DNA of 64,000 bases from CAMLFJ01 sp035524955 (GCA_035524955.1 DATLFG010000100.1:1-64000); one strand, 5' to 3'; counted from the first letter of the stretch, positions 37,132 to 49,343 are shown. Made by a program: numbers and translations. The notes: a model not told the origin generated them from the sequence alone.

Positions 37132-39498
37132 ATGCTACGGCGCGCCGCCCGGGGGCGGCCACGGGAGGATTCGCGCCTGACCGCCGTCCTGCTGCTCTAC
37201 ACCCTGACGCTGTTCACGGGTGCCGCGCTCCTGTTCGTGATGCAGCCGATGGTCGGCAAGATGATCCTGCCGCTGCTCGGCGGCACTCCCGCGGTGTGGA
37301 GCACCTGCATGGTGTTCTTCCAGGCCGCGCTGCTCGGCGGCTACGCCTACGCCCACGCGAGCACCGCGCGCCTGCGGCCCTCGCGCCAGGCGCTCCTGCA
37401 CCTGGTCGCGCTCGCGCTGCCCCTCGCGGCGCTGCCCCTCGCGGCGCTGCCCCTGGCCGTGAACCCGCAGCTGCTGCGGGGCGGCGAGACCAACCCGGTG
37501 CTCGACGTGCTCACCCTCCTGGCGGTCTCGGTGGGCCCGCCCTTCCTGGTGGTGAGCACGACCGCGCCGCTGCTCCAGCAGTGGTTCACGCGCACCGGGC
37601 ACCCGGCCGCGCGCGATCCATACTTCCTCTACGCGGCCAGCAACCTCGGCAGCATGCTCGCGCTGCTCGGCTACCCGACTCTGGTCGAGCCGCGTCTGCC
37701 GCTGCACGGCCCGGGCTGGCTCACCCAGACCACACTGTGGAGCGCCGGGTACGCCGTGCTCGCGGTCCTGACCGCGCTCTGCGCGCTGACCCTCTGGTGG
37801 AAGCCGGCGGGCGCCGGCACCCCGGTCCCGAAGGACTCGGCGAATGCACCCGCCGCGCCGGGGCTCGGCTGGCCGCGACGACTCCACTGGATCGCCCTGG
37901 CCTTCGCCGCGTCGAGCCTGCTGCTCGGCTCGACCACCTACATCACCACCGATCTCGCGGCGGTGCCGCTCCTGTGGGTGCTGCCGCTCGCGATCTACCT
38001 GCTGACCTTCATCCTCGCCTTCGGCCGCTGGCCGCGGGCGCTCCACCGCGCGGTGGTCGCGATCGCCCTGCCCCTCGTCCTCGTGGTGATCTTTCTGATG
38101 GTCGCGGAACTCCCCGAGCGCATCTGGGTCACCGTGCTCTGGCACTTCGGTCTGCTCTTCGTGATCGCGCTCGCCTGCCACGGCGCGCTCGCCCTGGACC
38201 GCCCCGCGCCCCGACACCTGACCGAGTTCTACCTGCTGATCTCGGTGGGCGGCGTGCTGGGCGGCCTCTTCAACGCGCTGGTCGCCCCGCTGGTCTTCTC
38301 CTCGCTGATCGAGTACCCGCTCGTGATGGTGCTGGCCTGCGCGCTCCTCCGGGCGGGCCGCGCCGGGCTCGGGCTCGGCCCCGGCGCGTGGCGGGCCGCG
38401 GTCCTCGTGCCGCTGGTGGCGGCCCTCGCCCTCGTGCTCTACTCGGAGTCGGCCACGCTCCGCGTGGACTTCTCGTTCCTGGCCCGCGCGCTCGAGTGGA
38501 GCAGCGAGCGGGTGGGCGAGTCGCTCGATCCGATCGAGCGCTCGGTCAACAAGCTCCTGATCTACGCCCCGCCGCTGGCGCTCGCCTGGCTCCTGCGGAG
38601 CCGCCCGCTGCACCTGGGACTGGCCCTGGCCGCCGTGCTGCTGGTGGCCGGCTTCGTGGACGCGCGCAGCAGCGACCAGATCCGACAGAGCCGCTCCTTC
38701 TTCGGGGTGCTCCGCATCTCCCGCGACCGCGACGCGACGGGCTACACCGAGCTGCGCCACGGCACCACGCTGCACGGGCGGCAGAGCCTCGAGCCCGCGC
38801 GGCGTGCCGAGCCTTTGTCGTACTACCAGCGCACGGGTCCCATCGGCCAGCTCTTCACCGAGCTCGACCGCCGGCCCGGCGCAGTGTGGATGGCGGTGGT
38901 CGGGCTCGGCACCGGCACCCTGGCCGCCTACGCGCGGCCCGGCGATCGCGTGACGTTCTACGAGATCGACCGCCTCGTGCGCGACGTGGCCTTCGATTCC
39001 CGCTATTTCACCTACACCGGGGACGCGCGCGACCGCGGGGCCAGCCTGCGCGTGGAGCTGGGCGACGCGCGCATCCGCCTGGACGCAGTGCGCCGGCACC
39101 GGCCGGAGGAGCGGTACGACGTGATCCTGGTCGACGCCTTCACGTCCGACGCGATCCCGGTGCATCTGCTGACCCGCGAGGCCCTGCGCCTCTACTTCGA
39201 CATGCTGCGGCCGCGCGGCCTCCTCGCGCTGCACATCTCCAACCGCCACCTGCGGCTCGAGCCGGTGGTGGCCAATCTGGCCGAGGACGGTCGCTACGCG
39301 CGCCTGCTCCAGCACGGCGACACCGCCGGCGTGCGCGGCGGGGTGGAGGCGAGCTGGGTCCTGCTGGCCCGCCGGCCCGAGGACTTCGGGGATCTGGCGT
39401 CGGATTCGCGATGGACGGCTGCCGCCCTCGACCCGGAGCCCACGGTCGGCACCTGGACCGACGACTTCCACAACCTGCTCTCGGTCTTCAAGTGGTGA
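37132..39498 (+). CDS. Fused MFS-like transporter / spermidine-synthase-like protein
   Basis: A 788-residue fusion. The first about 510 residues hold 12 or more hydrophobic helices (TLFTGAALLFVMQPMVGKMI at the start is the family signature). From about 520 the C-terminal domain is an aminopropyltransferase-like Rossmann fold: VVGLGTGTLAAYARPGDRV, FYEIDRLVRDVAF, DVILVDAFTSDAIPVHLLT. It probably transfers an aminopropyl or methyl-type group onto a small molecule at the membrane; the true substrate of this family is unsettled. A 15-bp tandem repeat coding LPLAA x3 lies near residue 100 (37416-37459). It converges on the CrtI-type gene with 11 bases overlap. Confidence 0.88.
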   Translation: MLRRAARGRPREDSRLTAVLLLYTLTLFTGAALLFVMQPMVGKMILPLLGGTPAVWSTCMVFFQAALLGGYAYAHASTARLRPSRQALLHLVALALPLAALPLAALPLAVNPQLLRGGETNPVLDVLTLLAVSVGPPFLVVSTTAPLLQQWFTRTGHPAARDPYFLYAASNLGSMLALLGYPTLVEPRLPLHGPGWLTQTTLWSAGYAVLAVLTALCALTLWWKPAGAGTPVPKDSANAPAAPGLGWPRRLHWIALAFAASSLLLGSTTYITTDLAAVPLLWVLPLAIYLLTFILAFGRWPRALHRAVVAIALPLVLVVIFLMVAELPERIWVTVLWHFGLLFVIALACHGALALDRPAPRHLTEFYLLISVGGVLGGLFNALVAPLVFSSLIEYPLVMVLACALLRAGRAGLGLGPGAWRAAVLVPLVAALALVLYSESATLRVDFSFLARALEWSSERVGESLDPIERSVNKLLIYAPPLALAWLLRSRPLHLGLALAAVLLVAGFVDARSSDQIRQSRSFFGVLRISRDRDATGYTELRHGTTLHGRQSLEPARRAEPLSYYQRTGPIGQLFTELDRRPGAVWMAVVGLGTGTLAAYARPGDRVTFYEIDRLVRDVAFDSRYFTYTGDARDRGASLRVELGDARIRLDAVRRHRPEERYDVILVDAFTSDAIPVHLLTREALRLYFDMLRPRGLLALHISNRHLRLEPVVANLAEDGRYARLLQHGDTAGVRGGVEASWVLLARRPEDFGDLASDSRWTAAALDPEPTVGTWTDDFHNLLSVFKW

Positions 39499-41098
39499 GG
39501 AGCCACCGGCGCCGGCGCAGGATCTCGCGCGCCGCGTTCCAGCCCGGGGAGCCCATCACGCCGCCACCCGGATGCGCGGCGGCCCCGCAGAGGTAGAGGC
39601 CCGCCACCGGCGTGCGGTAGCCCGCGTGGCCCGGCACGGGACGCAGCGAGAAGAGCTGGCCCGGCGTCATCGCGCCCTGGAAGATGTTGCCGCCGGTGAG
39701 GCCGAACACGCGTTCGATGTCGGGCGGGGTCAGCACCTGACGCGCCAGCACCGAGCGGCTGAAGTTCGGCGCGTACTCGTCGAGCAGCGCGAAGCACCGG
39801 TCCGCGAAGGACTCCCCGATCCGGCCCCAGCTCGTGCCCCGGAGCGCGTAGGGCGCGTACTGCACGAAGATGGACATCAGGTGGCGGCCGGGCGGCGCCA
39901 CCGTGGAATCTACCACCGAGGGGATCGTGCACTCGAGCACCGGCCGCTCCGACGGGCGGCCGTACTTGGCGTCGTCGTACGCGCGCTCGATGTAGTCCAG
40001 ATCAGGGCAGATGTGGATGGTGCCCCGGTGCTGGGGGCCGGGCGCGGTGCCGGGAGAAGCGGTGAAGCTCGGCAGCTCGCCGAGGGCCACATTGATCTTG
40101 AGCGAGGCGCTCTCGTAGGAGATGCGAGACACCGCGTCGCGGAAGCCGGGCGGCAGCGCCTCCGGGGCGAGCAGGCGCAGGAAGGTCACGTGGGCGTCGG
40201 CGTTGCTGGCCACGATCCGGGTCCGGCACTCCTCCCCGCTCTCGAGGGCCACCCCGGTCACCCGACCGTCGCGCGCCACGATGCGGGCCACCGGGGCCTC
40301 GCAGCGGATCTCCACACCCAGGTCGCGCGCCGCGCGCGCCAGGGCCTGGGTGAGCCCCCCCATGCCGCCGCGCACGTATCCCCAGACGCCGCGCCGGCCG
40401 TCGGTCTCGCCCATCACGTGATGGAAGAGCACGTAGCCGGTGCCCGGCGTGGATGGGCTCGCCATCGCCCCGATGATCGCGTCGGTGGCCAGCGTGGCCT
40501 TGAGGGGGGTGGACTCGAACCAGCGGTCGAGGATCGTCCGCGCGGGTCCGGTGAGCAGCTCGACGGCCTCGAAGGCCCGGTCGCCCAGGCGGGCGAAGGC
40601 CCGGCCCAGCCCGAGGAGCTGGAGCAGCCCGCGCGGGCCGGGGCGCAGCAGATCGGGCGGCGTCATGCCGAGCGTGGGCTCGACGAAGGCGGCCACCCGC
40701 TCCAGCATGGCCTCGTACTCCGGATACCGCGCCGCGTCGCGCGCGCTGAACCTGGCGATCTCGGCGCGCGTGAGTAGGGCGTCCGGCCCCAGGGTGAGCG
40801 AGCGGCCGTCGGGCAGCGGCGTGAAGGACGAGGGGCTGCGCGGGAGCACCTCGAAGCCGTAGTCGCCCAGGCGCAGGTCGCGGACGATCTCCTTGCGGAA
40901 GAGGCTGTTGACGTAGGCCGCGGTGGAGACCTTGAAGCCCGGGAAGGTCTCCTCGCTCACGCAGGCGCCCCCGACGAGATGCCGGCGCTCGAGCACGAGC
41001 ACGCGCAGGCCCGCGCGCGCCAGGTAGCAGGCGGTGACGAGCCCGTTGTGCCCGGCCCCGATGACGATCGCGTCGTGGCCGCGCCCTCCCCGCGTCAC
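39488..41098 (-). CDS. CrtI/PYROXD2-type FAD-dependent oxidoreductase
   Basis: A 536-residue flavoprotein: AIVIGAGHNGLVTACYLARA, VLERRHLVGGACVSEE, and the C-terminal GLYLCGAAAHPGGGVMG, all marks of the phytoene-desaturase-like family close to human PYROXD2. No phytoene pathway is nearby, so a role in lipid or polyketide oxidation is more likely than carotenoid synthesis. The start is GTG. Confidence 0.87.
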   Translation of the reverse strand: MTRGGRGHDAIVIGAGHNGLVTACYLARAGLRVLVLERRHLVGGACVSEETFPGFKVSTAAYVNSLFRKEIVRDLRLGDYGFEVLPRSPSSFTPLPDGRSLTLGPDALLTRAEIARFSARDAARYPEYEAMLERVAAFVEPTLGMTPPDLLRPGPRGLLQLLGLGRAFARLGDRAFEAVELLTGPARTILDRWFESTPLKATLATDAIIGAMASPSTPGTGYVLFHHVMGETDGRRGVWGYVRGGMGGLTQALARAARDLGVEIRCEAPVARIVARDGRVTGVALESGEECRTRIVASNADAHVTFLRLLAPEALPPGFRDAVSRISYESASLKINVALGELPSFTASPGTAPGPQHRGTIHICPDLDYIERAYDDAKYGRPSERPVLECTIPSVVDSTVAPPGRHLMSIFVQYAPYALRGTSWGRIGESFADRCFALLDEYAPNFSRSVLARQVLTPPDIERVFGLTGGNIFQGAMTPGQLFSLRPVPGHAGYRTPVAGLYLCGAAAHPGGGVMGSPGWNAAREILRRRRWLLTT

Positions 41099-41240
41099 GC
41101 GATCACCTGGTCCGCGCGCAGGACGAGCGACGGCGGCATCGCCCGGGCGAGCGCCTTGCCGGTCCTGTCACTGGAGTCTTCCGCTCACCCGTCGTAGAAT
41201 GACCGGAACCGGGACCACGTCAACGGCCGCGGGGACCATC

Positions 41241-41618
41241 ATGGGGCGAGCGAGAATCCTGGTGATCGACGATGAGCGCGCGGTGCGCGATCTGATCTCG
41301 GACGCCCTGAGTATCGAAGGCCACGAGGTCTTCACCGCCGAGAACGGCAAGGAAGGCCTCGACCTCATCGGCCAGTACCGTTTCGATCTCATATTCTGCG
41401 ACCTGCGCATGCCCGAGATGGACGGCCAGGCGCTCTACGAGGAGGTCCAGCGGGATCATCCGCAGGTGCTCAAGCGGATCGTCTTCGTGACCGCTCAGGC
41501 GCACTCGGCGGACTACGGGCTTTTCCTGCGCACCACCGGGATCCCGGTCATCGAGAAGCCCTTCACGCTGAGCCAGCTCCGGCAGGCGGTCGGCAAGGTC
41601 GTGGGGCAGATGCGGTAG
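41241..41618 (+). CDS. Single-domain response regulator
   Basis: A 125-residue REC domain: VIDDERAVRDLI, phospho-Asp in FDLIFCDLRMPEMDG, Thr in IVFVTAQ and Lys in VIEKPFT. No output domain. It is related to the receiver at 54466 (same LRMP..DG..LY pattern). No kinase is adjacent. It converges on the Rho gene, 15 bases apart. Confidence 0.87.
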   Translation: MGRARILVIDDERAVRDLISDALSIEGHEVFTAENGKEGLDLIGQYRFDLIFCDLRMPEMDGQALYEEVQRDHPQVLKRIVFVTAQAHSADYGLFLRTTGIPVIEKPFTLSQLRQAVGKVVGQMR

Positions 41619-41633
41619 ACGCCCGCCGCGCCG

Positions 41634-42647
41634 TCAGTCCTGGCCGAGCGATTTCAGGAAGTCGGCGTTGGTCGCGGTGAGCTTGAGCCGGCCCAGGAGC
41701 GCTTCCATCGCTTCCTGCGGCTTGGTGCCGGACAGCGCGCGCCGCAGCATGTGGATCTTCTTCATGTCCTCCTCGGAGAACAGCAGCTCCTCGCGGCGCG
41801 TCCCGGAGCGCATCAGGTCGAACGAGGGGAAGATCCGCCGGTCGGCCAGCTCCCGCGAGAGGTAGAGCTCCATGTTGCCGGTGCCCTTGAACTCCTCGAA
41901 GATGATCTGATCCATGCGCGAGCCGGTGTCCACCAGCACGGTGCCGATGATGGTGAGCGAGCCCCCCTCCTCGATCTTGCGCGCCGCCCCGAAGAAGGCG
42001 CGCGGCATCTGGAAGGCGCGGCTATCGATGCCGCCCGACATGGTGCGCCCGCGCGAGGAGAGCTCGTTGTTGTAGGCGCGGGTCATGCGGGTCAGCGAGT
42101 CGAAGAGGATCAGCACGTCCCGCTTCTCCTCCACGATTCGCTTCGCCTTGTCGATGACCTGTTCGGTGACCTCGATGTGGCGCCGGTAGGGATTGTCGTT
42201 GCTGGAAGCGACGATCTCGGCCTGCTTGCCGATCTGCATCTTGAAGTCGGTCACTTCCTCCGGCCGCTCGTCCACCAGGAGCACGATCACCACGACCTCG
42301 GGATGGTTGGCGAGCACCGACTTGGCGATCTTCTGGAGCAGCATGGTCTTGCCGGTCCGGGGCGGGGCCACGATCAGGCCGCGCTGCCCGCGACCGATCG
42401 GCGCGATCATGTCCAGCGCGCGCATGGAGAGCTCGTCCCGGGCGAGCTCGAGCTTCAGCTTCTCGTACGGCTGGATCGCGGTGAGGCCTTCGAAGATCGA
42501 CGGGGTGGGAGCCCGGGGGGCGGGGCGCGGGGGCATCGGGCCACGCGGTCCCTGGCCTTGCCCCGGCTGCCCCTGGCCTTGCCCCTGCCCCTGCCCCTGC
42601 GGCGGTCGGTTCCCGGAGTGGCGCCGGTGGCGAGATCGCCTACTCAC
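41634..42647 (-). CDS. rho: Transcription termination factor Rho lacking the N-terminal RNA-binding domain
   Basis: A 337-residue protein, about 80 shorter than standard Rho. After a Gly-Gln-rich, low-complexity tail of about 50 residues (QGQGQGQG) the Rho ATPase domain starts at once: LIVAPPRTGKT Walker A (94-101), VVIVLLVDERPEEVTD, FDSLTRMTRAYN (Walker B) and the secondary RNA-site R-loop in SSRGRTMSGGID. The primary-site OB fold is absent. It should form a hexameric helicase but load on RNA differently, or be a second Rho with a special role. The start is GTG. Confidence 0.9.
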   Translation of the reverse strand: MSRRSRHRRHSGNRPPQGQGQGQGQGQPGQGQGPRGPMPPRPAPRAPTPSIFEGLTAIQPYEKLKLELARDELSMRALDMIAPIGRGQRGLIVAPPRTGKTMLLQKIAKSVLANHPEVVVIVLLVDERPEEVTDFKMQIGKQAEIVASSNDNPYRRHIEVTEQVIDKAKRIVEEKRDVLILFDSLTRMTRAYNNELSSRGRTMSGGIDSRAFQMPRAFFGAARKIEEGGSLTIIGTVLVDTGSRMDQIIFEEFKGTGNMELYLSRELADRRIFPSFDLMRSGTRREELLFSEEDMKKIHMLRRALSGTKPQEAMEALLGRLKLTATNADFLKSLGQD

Positions 42648-42704
42648 GTGGGACGCTCATTGGCGCAAAGCCCCTTCTGTCACCAACATTAGAGGAGAAC
42701 CGTC

Positions 42705-43294
42705 ATGCCGGTCAATCGGCGCCGCGGTGCGGGGGCACGCGTGGGGCCCCGCTCCCGGCGGGCCCATGACTGGGCCCCAGTGTACCGGAACGCGTTCGCC
42801 GCCACCAGAGAATCGGGACCCCGGCCGGGCTCATCCCGGTGATCCTGGTCGCCTCGGCGGCGCTCTGGCGCGTGAGCCGGCGCTGGGCGCTGCGCTTGCC
42901 GGGGCTCATGGCCGGCACCGGCGTGCTCCAGCTCGTGGGCAAGTGGGCCGCCGATCGGCCCCGCCCCAACGCCGCGCCGTGGGGCTTCCCGAGCGGGCAC
43001 GTGTTGAGCCTGGCCGTCTTCTTCGGCATCCTGGCGTTCCTGCTCGTCATGCTGTCGGAGCGCCGCCGGCGCTGGCACGTCTCGGCCTGCCTCGCGTGCG
43101 GCGCCGCGCTGGGGCTGGTCTCGGCCAGCCGCATCTATCTCGACGTGCACTGGCTCTCCGACGTGATCGGCGGCTTCGCCCTGGGCACCGCCTACCTGCT
43201 GATCGCGATCGGGACGGCTCAGACCTTCTTCGGCCGCACCACGCCGCGCCCGGCCGTCGCCGCCGAGCCGGTCGAGGCCCTCCCACCCGCCTGA
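42705..43294 (+). pseudogene. PAP2-family phosphatase, frameshifted near the N-terminus
   Basis: The PAP2 core is complete: KWAADRPRP, PSGHVLSLA, and SRIYLDVHWLSDVIGG (His and Asp). Its frame can start only at GTG 42839, within the first helices. A better start is ATG 42705 with GAGGAGA before it; that frame runs 45 codons to VYRNAFAATR, where a one-base slip near 42810 would join RIGTPAGLIPVILV in the PAP2 frame. The protein would be about 195 residues, four helices, dephosphorylating a lipid pyrophosphate. Confidence 0.6.
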
Positions 43295-43324
43295 CGACGC
43301 CGCGACGGGCCTGCGGGGGGCGCG

Positions 43325-44392
43325 TCAGCGCGCGGCGCCCAACTGGGCGATGCCCCCGCGCACCGCGCCGCCCTTGATGCTGCCCCAGAGCGTCTCGAAG
43401 CCCTCGGGGAGCGGGCGGCTGTTCGGTGGGGCCAGCCAGAGGCGCAGGAGCAGCCGGTCGCGGCCGGGCTCGGGAGTGTCCTCGTAGGCGGTGCGGCCGT
43501 GGTAGATGACGTGGTTGTTCAGGAGCTGGATGTCGCCCGGCTCGAGCTCCATCTCGTAGCCCCACTCGTCGCAGACCGCGGCCAGCAGGTCGAGCGCCTC
43601 GTCCTGGGCGGGAGTGAGGCGCGGGATCGTGGGGATTTTCTGGGCGGCCTCGACGAACGTGCGCGAGTACTGGGTGGTGAACTTCCCCTCGCGCATCGCG
43701 AAGATCGGCATCGCGTAGATCGAGGCCTCCCCGCCCGCCTCCTCCCCCTGCCGGCTGCGATGGTAGTCGGAGCAGAGCAGGGCGTGCAGGTCGGGCCGGC
43801 GCGCGAGGATCGCGTTGCTCACCGCGGGCACGCTGACGACACGGCTCGTGCCGCCCCGGCGGGCCGAGCGCACGCAGAGCAGCCCGACCACGTCGCAGCG
43901 GTCGGTGTGCCAGCGAAGCGGCCCGCTCGAGCGCGCCTTGGCACGCGAGGTCACACCCTCGCTCCTGGGCACCGCGGGCTGGACCACCTCGCCGTAGAGC
44001 CGGATCTCGTCGCGCACCTCCCCGATGAGCTCGCCGTGGGCGTTCTGGTGCACCGCCGTCCCCAGGTGGCAGCCGAGCCCCCACCAGATCGCACGAAGCT
44101 CGTCGTCTCGGTAGCGCGCCACCGGCAGGCCGCGCAGCAGCGCGAGGCCGCGCCCCCACTCGAGATCGCGATTGACCTGGGCCAGCTCGGCGGAGACTCC
44201 GGGCAGCGGGAAGTCCTTCTTCGTGATCTCCCGCCACCCGAGGCCGCGCGCCTGCGCCGCCCGCAGGGCCGCGTCGATCTCCTCCAGGGCGGCCGCCGAG
44301 AGCCGGTGGATCCAATCGGTCGAGGCGGCGAGCTCCCGGCCGTGCCAGACCATCGGCCCCGCGATCGGGGTGGCGATCAGCGTTCGGGGCAT
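43325..44392 (-). CDS. TauD/TfdA-family dioxygenase
   Basis: A 355-residue Fe(II)/2-oxoglutarate dioxygenase. The metal triad starts with WHTDRCD (HxD) and the distal His is in NNHVIYHGRTAYED; an Arg for 2-oxoglutarate follows in LLLRLWLAPP. Length is larger than TauD (about 280). The substrate is unknown; members of this branch oxidise small carboxylates or sulfonates. It is divergent from the lipoprotein hydrolase. Confidence 0.85.
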   Translation of the reverse strand: MPRTLIATPIAGPMVWHGRELAASTDWIHRLSAAALEEIDAALRAAQARGLGWREITKKDFPLPGVSAELAQVNRDLEWGRGLALLRGLPVARYRDDELRAIWWGLGCHLGTAVHQNAHGELIGEVRDEIRLYGEVVQPAVPRSEGVTSRAKARSSGPLRWHTDRCDVVGLLCVRSARRGGTSRVVSVPAVSNAILARRPDLHALLCSDYHRSRQGEEAGGEASIYAMPIFAMREGKFTTQYSRTFVEAAQKIPTIPRLTPAQDEALDLLAAVCDEWGYEMELEPGDIQLLNNHVIYHGRTAYEDTPEPGRDRLLLRLWLAPPNSRPLPEGFETLWGSIKGGAVRGGIAQLGAAR

Positions 44393-44457
44393 GGGGGTCA
44401 AGGCTAGCCGAGGCGCCCTCGCGTCCGCAAGCCCGAGTAGCATAGAATCGCGGCACC

Positions 44458-45357
44458 ATGGCAGGGCTTGATGCGCGACCGGCTCTGGCCCTCTCGCTGC
44501 TGGTGGCGCTGCTCGCCGGCTGTGCCGGTCCGGTCTCGGACGGCGCCATCATCACCACCGCGCCCAACGGACCCCGCGAGGCGATCCCGGCCACCGTCGA
44601 CAAGCCCGAGGGCTCCGGGCCGTTCCCCGCGGTGGTCATCATGCACGACTGCAGCGGCCTGGGTCCCCGGTCCAGCGGCGCCCCGAAGCGCTGGGCCCGG
44701 GAGCTGGGCGCCCGCGGCTACGTCACCGTGATCCCCGACAGCTTCACCACCCGCGGCCATCCGGACGGCGTCTGCACCCACGCCTCGCCCACCCGGGTCG
44801 ACGTGGCCCCGAGCCGACGGGTGCGCGACGCGTACGCGGCGCTCGCCCACGCGCGCGCGCTGCCGTATGTGGACGGCCGGCGCGTGGGCCTCATGGGCGG
44901 CTCGCACGGCGGCTCGACCACCCTCGCCGCGATGGCCGCACCGCCGAGCGCTGGGAACCGGCTCGCCCGGGAGCGGGACGCGGGCTTCGCCGCGGCGGTG
45001 GCGCTCTATCCGAGCTGCCGGGTCACGCTCGGCACCTGGCGCGCCGACGGCACCGGCACGTACCGATCGGCGGCCCCGCTGCTGATCCTGATCGGAGAAA
45101 AAGATGACTGGACGCCGGCGGCGCCGTGCCTCAAGCTTGCCGCGTCCACCCAGGCGACGGAGCATCCCGTCGCGATCACGGTCTATCCGGGCGCGCATCA
45201 TTCCTTCGACAGCGACCGCCCCGTGCGCTTCCTGGCGGCCCGCGTGAACCGCAATGCCCCCGGCGGGCGCGGCGCCACCACCGGCGGCGACGCCACCGCC
45301 TGGGCCGACAGCATCCGCCGCGTGGTCGCGTTCTTCGGGGAACATCTCAGGCCGTAG
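44458..45357 (+). CDS. Dienelactone-hydrolase-like lipoprotein
   Basis: A 299-residue exported lipoprotein: lipobox LLAGC (Cys22) after a signal peptide, then a DLH/alpha-beta hydrolase domain with VVIMHDCSGLGP, nucleophile elbow GGSHGGST, acid in IGEKDDWTPAA and His in YPGAHHSFD. It has Ser in place of the Cys of true dienelactone hydrolase, so it is more likely an esterase. A 13-base gap separates it from the hybrid kinase. Confidence 0.83.
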   Translation: MAGLDARPALALSLLVALLAGCAGPVSDGAIITTAPNGPREAIPATVDKPEGSGPFPAVVIMHDCSGLGPRSSGAPKRWARELGARGYVTVIPDSFTTRGHPDGVCTHASPTRVDVAPSRRVRDAYAALAHARALPYVDGRRVGLMGGSHGGSTTLAAMAAPPSAGNRLARERDAGFAAAVALYPSCRVTLGTWRADGTGTYRSAAPLLILIGEKDDWTPAAPCLKLAASTQATEHPVAITVYPGAHHSFDSDRPVRFLAARVNRNAPGGRGATTGGDATAWADSIRRVVAFFGEHLRP

Positions 45358-45370
45358 GAGGAGATGCCGG

Positions 45371-47734
<2,364 letters not shown>

Positions 47735-47746
47735 TCTCACCTGATC

Positions 47747-49330
47747 ATGCTCTCGACCAGCCCGCGCGTGACCATCCCGGACGTGACCATCACCGACTAC
47801 GTGCTGCGGCATGCCGCCCGGCTCGGCGACAAGCCGGCCCTCGTCGACGGGCCCACCGGCCGCACCCTCACCTACCGCCAGCTCGGCGACGGCGCGCGGC
47901 GCGCGGCCGCGGGCCTGGCGGGCCGGGGATTCGGCAAGGGCGACGTGCTCGCGATCTACTGCCCGAACCTCCCCGAGTACGCGATCGTCTTTCTCGGGGT
48001 GGCGATGGCGGGCGGCATCAACACCACCGTGAACCCGCTCTACACCGCCGACGAGCTGGCCAACCAGCTCCGGGACTCGGGCGCCCGCTTCCTCGTCACG
48101 GTGCCCCCCTTCCTCGAGAAGGCGAAGGAGGCGGCGACCAAGAGCGGCGTCGAGGAGATCTTCGTCCTGGGCGCGGCCGACGGCGCCCGGCCCTTCACCG
48201 ATCTCATGCAGGCGGGCGACCAGCCGCCCGCGGTGCGGATGAACCCGGCCGAGGATCTCGTCGCGCTGCCGTACTCGAGCGGCACCACCGGGCTGCCCAA
48301 GGGCGTGATGCTGGCGCATCGCAACCTGGTCGCCAATCTCTGCCAGGCCGAGGGCATGCGGAACTTCGAGGGCTTCGGCGAGCGGGACGTCACGATGGCG
48401 GTGCTGCCGTTCTTCCACATCTACGGCATGGTCGTGATCATGATGCTGGGCCTGGCCGGCGGCGGCACCATCCTGGTCATGCCGCGCTTCGACATGATGG
48501 AGTTCCTGACCTTCGTGCAGAAGTATCGCGTGACGATCCTCCCGCTGGTGCCGCCCATCGTGCTCGGCCTGGTGAAGCATCCGGCGGTGGCCCAGTTCGA
48601 CCTCTCGAGCGTGCGCCTGATCTTCTCGGGCGCGGCGCCGCTGGGCGAGGAGCTGGCCCGCGCGCTCAGCGCCAAGCTCGGCTGTCCGGTCGTGCAGGGT
48701 TACGGCATGACCGAGGCGAGCCCGATCACCCACTTGAGCCCCACCCGCGACGAGCCGTTCAAGCCGGGCTCGGCCGGCAAGATCGTCCCGAACACCGAGG
48801 TGAAGATCGTCGAGGTGGGCTCCGGCTCGGACGCGGAGCTGCCGGTGGGCAAGGAAGGCGAGCTCTGGATCCGCGGCCCGCAGATCATGAAGGGCTACCT
48901 CAACCGCCCCGAGGAGACCGCGGCCTGCCTCGATCGCGACGGCTGGTACCACACCGGCGACGTGGGTTACGTGGACGACGAGGGCTACTTCTTCATCGTG
49001 GATCGTACGAAGGAGCTGATCAAGTACAAGGGCATGCAGGTGGCCCCCGCCGAGCTGGAGGCGCTGCTGCTCACGCATCCCGCCATCCTGGACGCCGCGG
49101 TGGTGCGCCGAGCGGACGAGGAGGCGGGCGAGGTGCCGAAGGGCTACGTGGTGCTCAAGCCCGACGAGGCCGCGAAGGCGACGACCGCCGAGGCCATCAT
49201 GGGCTGGGTGGCGCAGCGGGTGGCCCCCCACAAGCGAATCCGCGATCTCGAGTTCATCGACCAGATCCCGAAGTCGGCCTCCGGCAAGATCCTGCGCCGC
49301 GTGCTGATCGACCGCGACAAGGCGCGCTAG
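47747..49330 (+). CDS. Acyl-CoA/4-coumarate-CoA ligase family protein
   Basis: A 527-residue ANL ligase: YSSGTTGLPKGVMLAHRN P-loop, QGYGMTEASP, WYHTGDVGYVDDEGYFFIVD and C-terminal PKSASGKILRRVL with the catalytic Lys. The pattern is closest to 4-coumarate-CoA ligase and related aromatic or medium-chain acyl-CoA ligases. Substrate is inferred only. It follows the kinase gene by 12 bases. Confidence 0.9.
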   Translation: MLSTSPRVTIPDVTITDYVLRHAARLGDKPALVDGPTGRTLTYRQLGDGARRAAAGLAGRGFGKGDVLAIYCPNLPEYAIVFLGVAMAGGINTTVNPLYTADELANQLRDSGARFLVTVPPFLEKAKEAATKSGVEEIFVLGAADGARPFTDLMQAGDQPPAVRMNPAEDLVALPYSSGTTGLPKGVMLAHRNLVANLCQAEGMRNFEGFGERDVTMAVLPFFHIYGMVVIMMLGLAGGGTILVMPRFDMMEFLTFVQKYRVTILPLVPPIVLGLVKHPAVAQFDLSSVRLIFSGAAPLGEELARALSAKLGCPVVQGYGMTEASPITHLSPTRDEPFKPGSAGKIVPNTEVKIVEVGSGSDAELPVGKEGELWIRGPQIMKGYLNRPEETAACLDRDGWYHTGDVGYVDDEGYFFIVDRTKELIKYKGMQVAPAELEALLLTHPAILDAAVVRRADEEAGEVPKGYVVLKPDEAAKATTAEAIMGWVAQRVAPHKRIRDLEFIDQIPKSASGKILRRVLIDRDKAR

Positions 49331-49343
49331 CGCGGCTGCGCCG

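Noticed and set aside
37416..37459. 15-bp tandem repeat as a possible CRISPR or VNTR locus
   Set aside because: It is within the MFS/spermidine synthase gene, codes LPLAA three times in frame and has no spacers.
40501..40540. Sequence GGACTCGAACC resembling a tRNA T-arm
   Set aside because: It lies inside the CrtI-type gene and no cloverleaf can be built around it.
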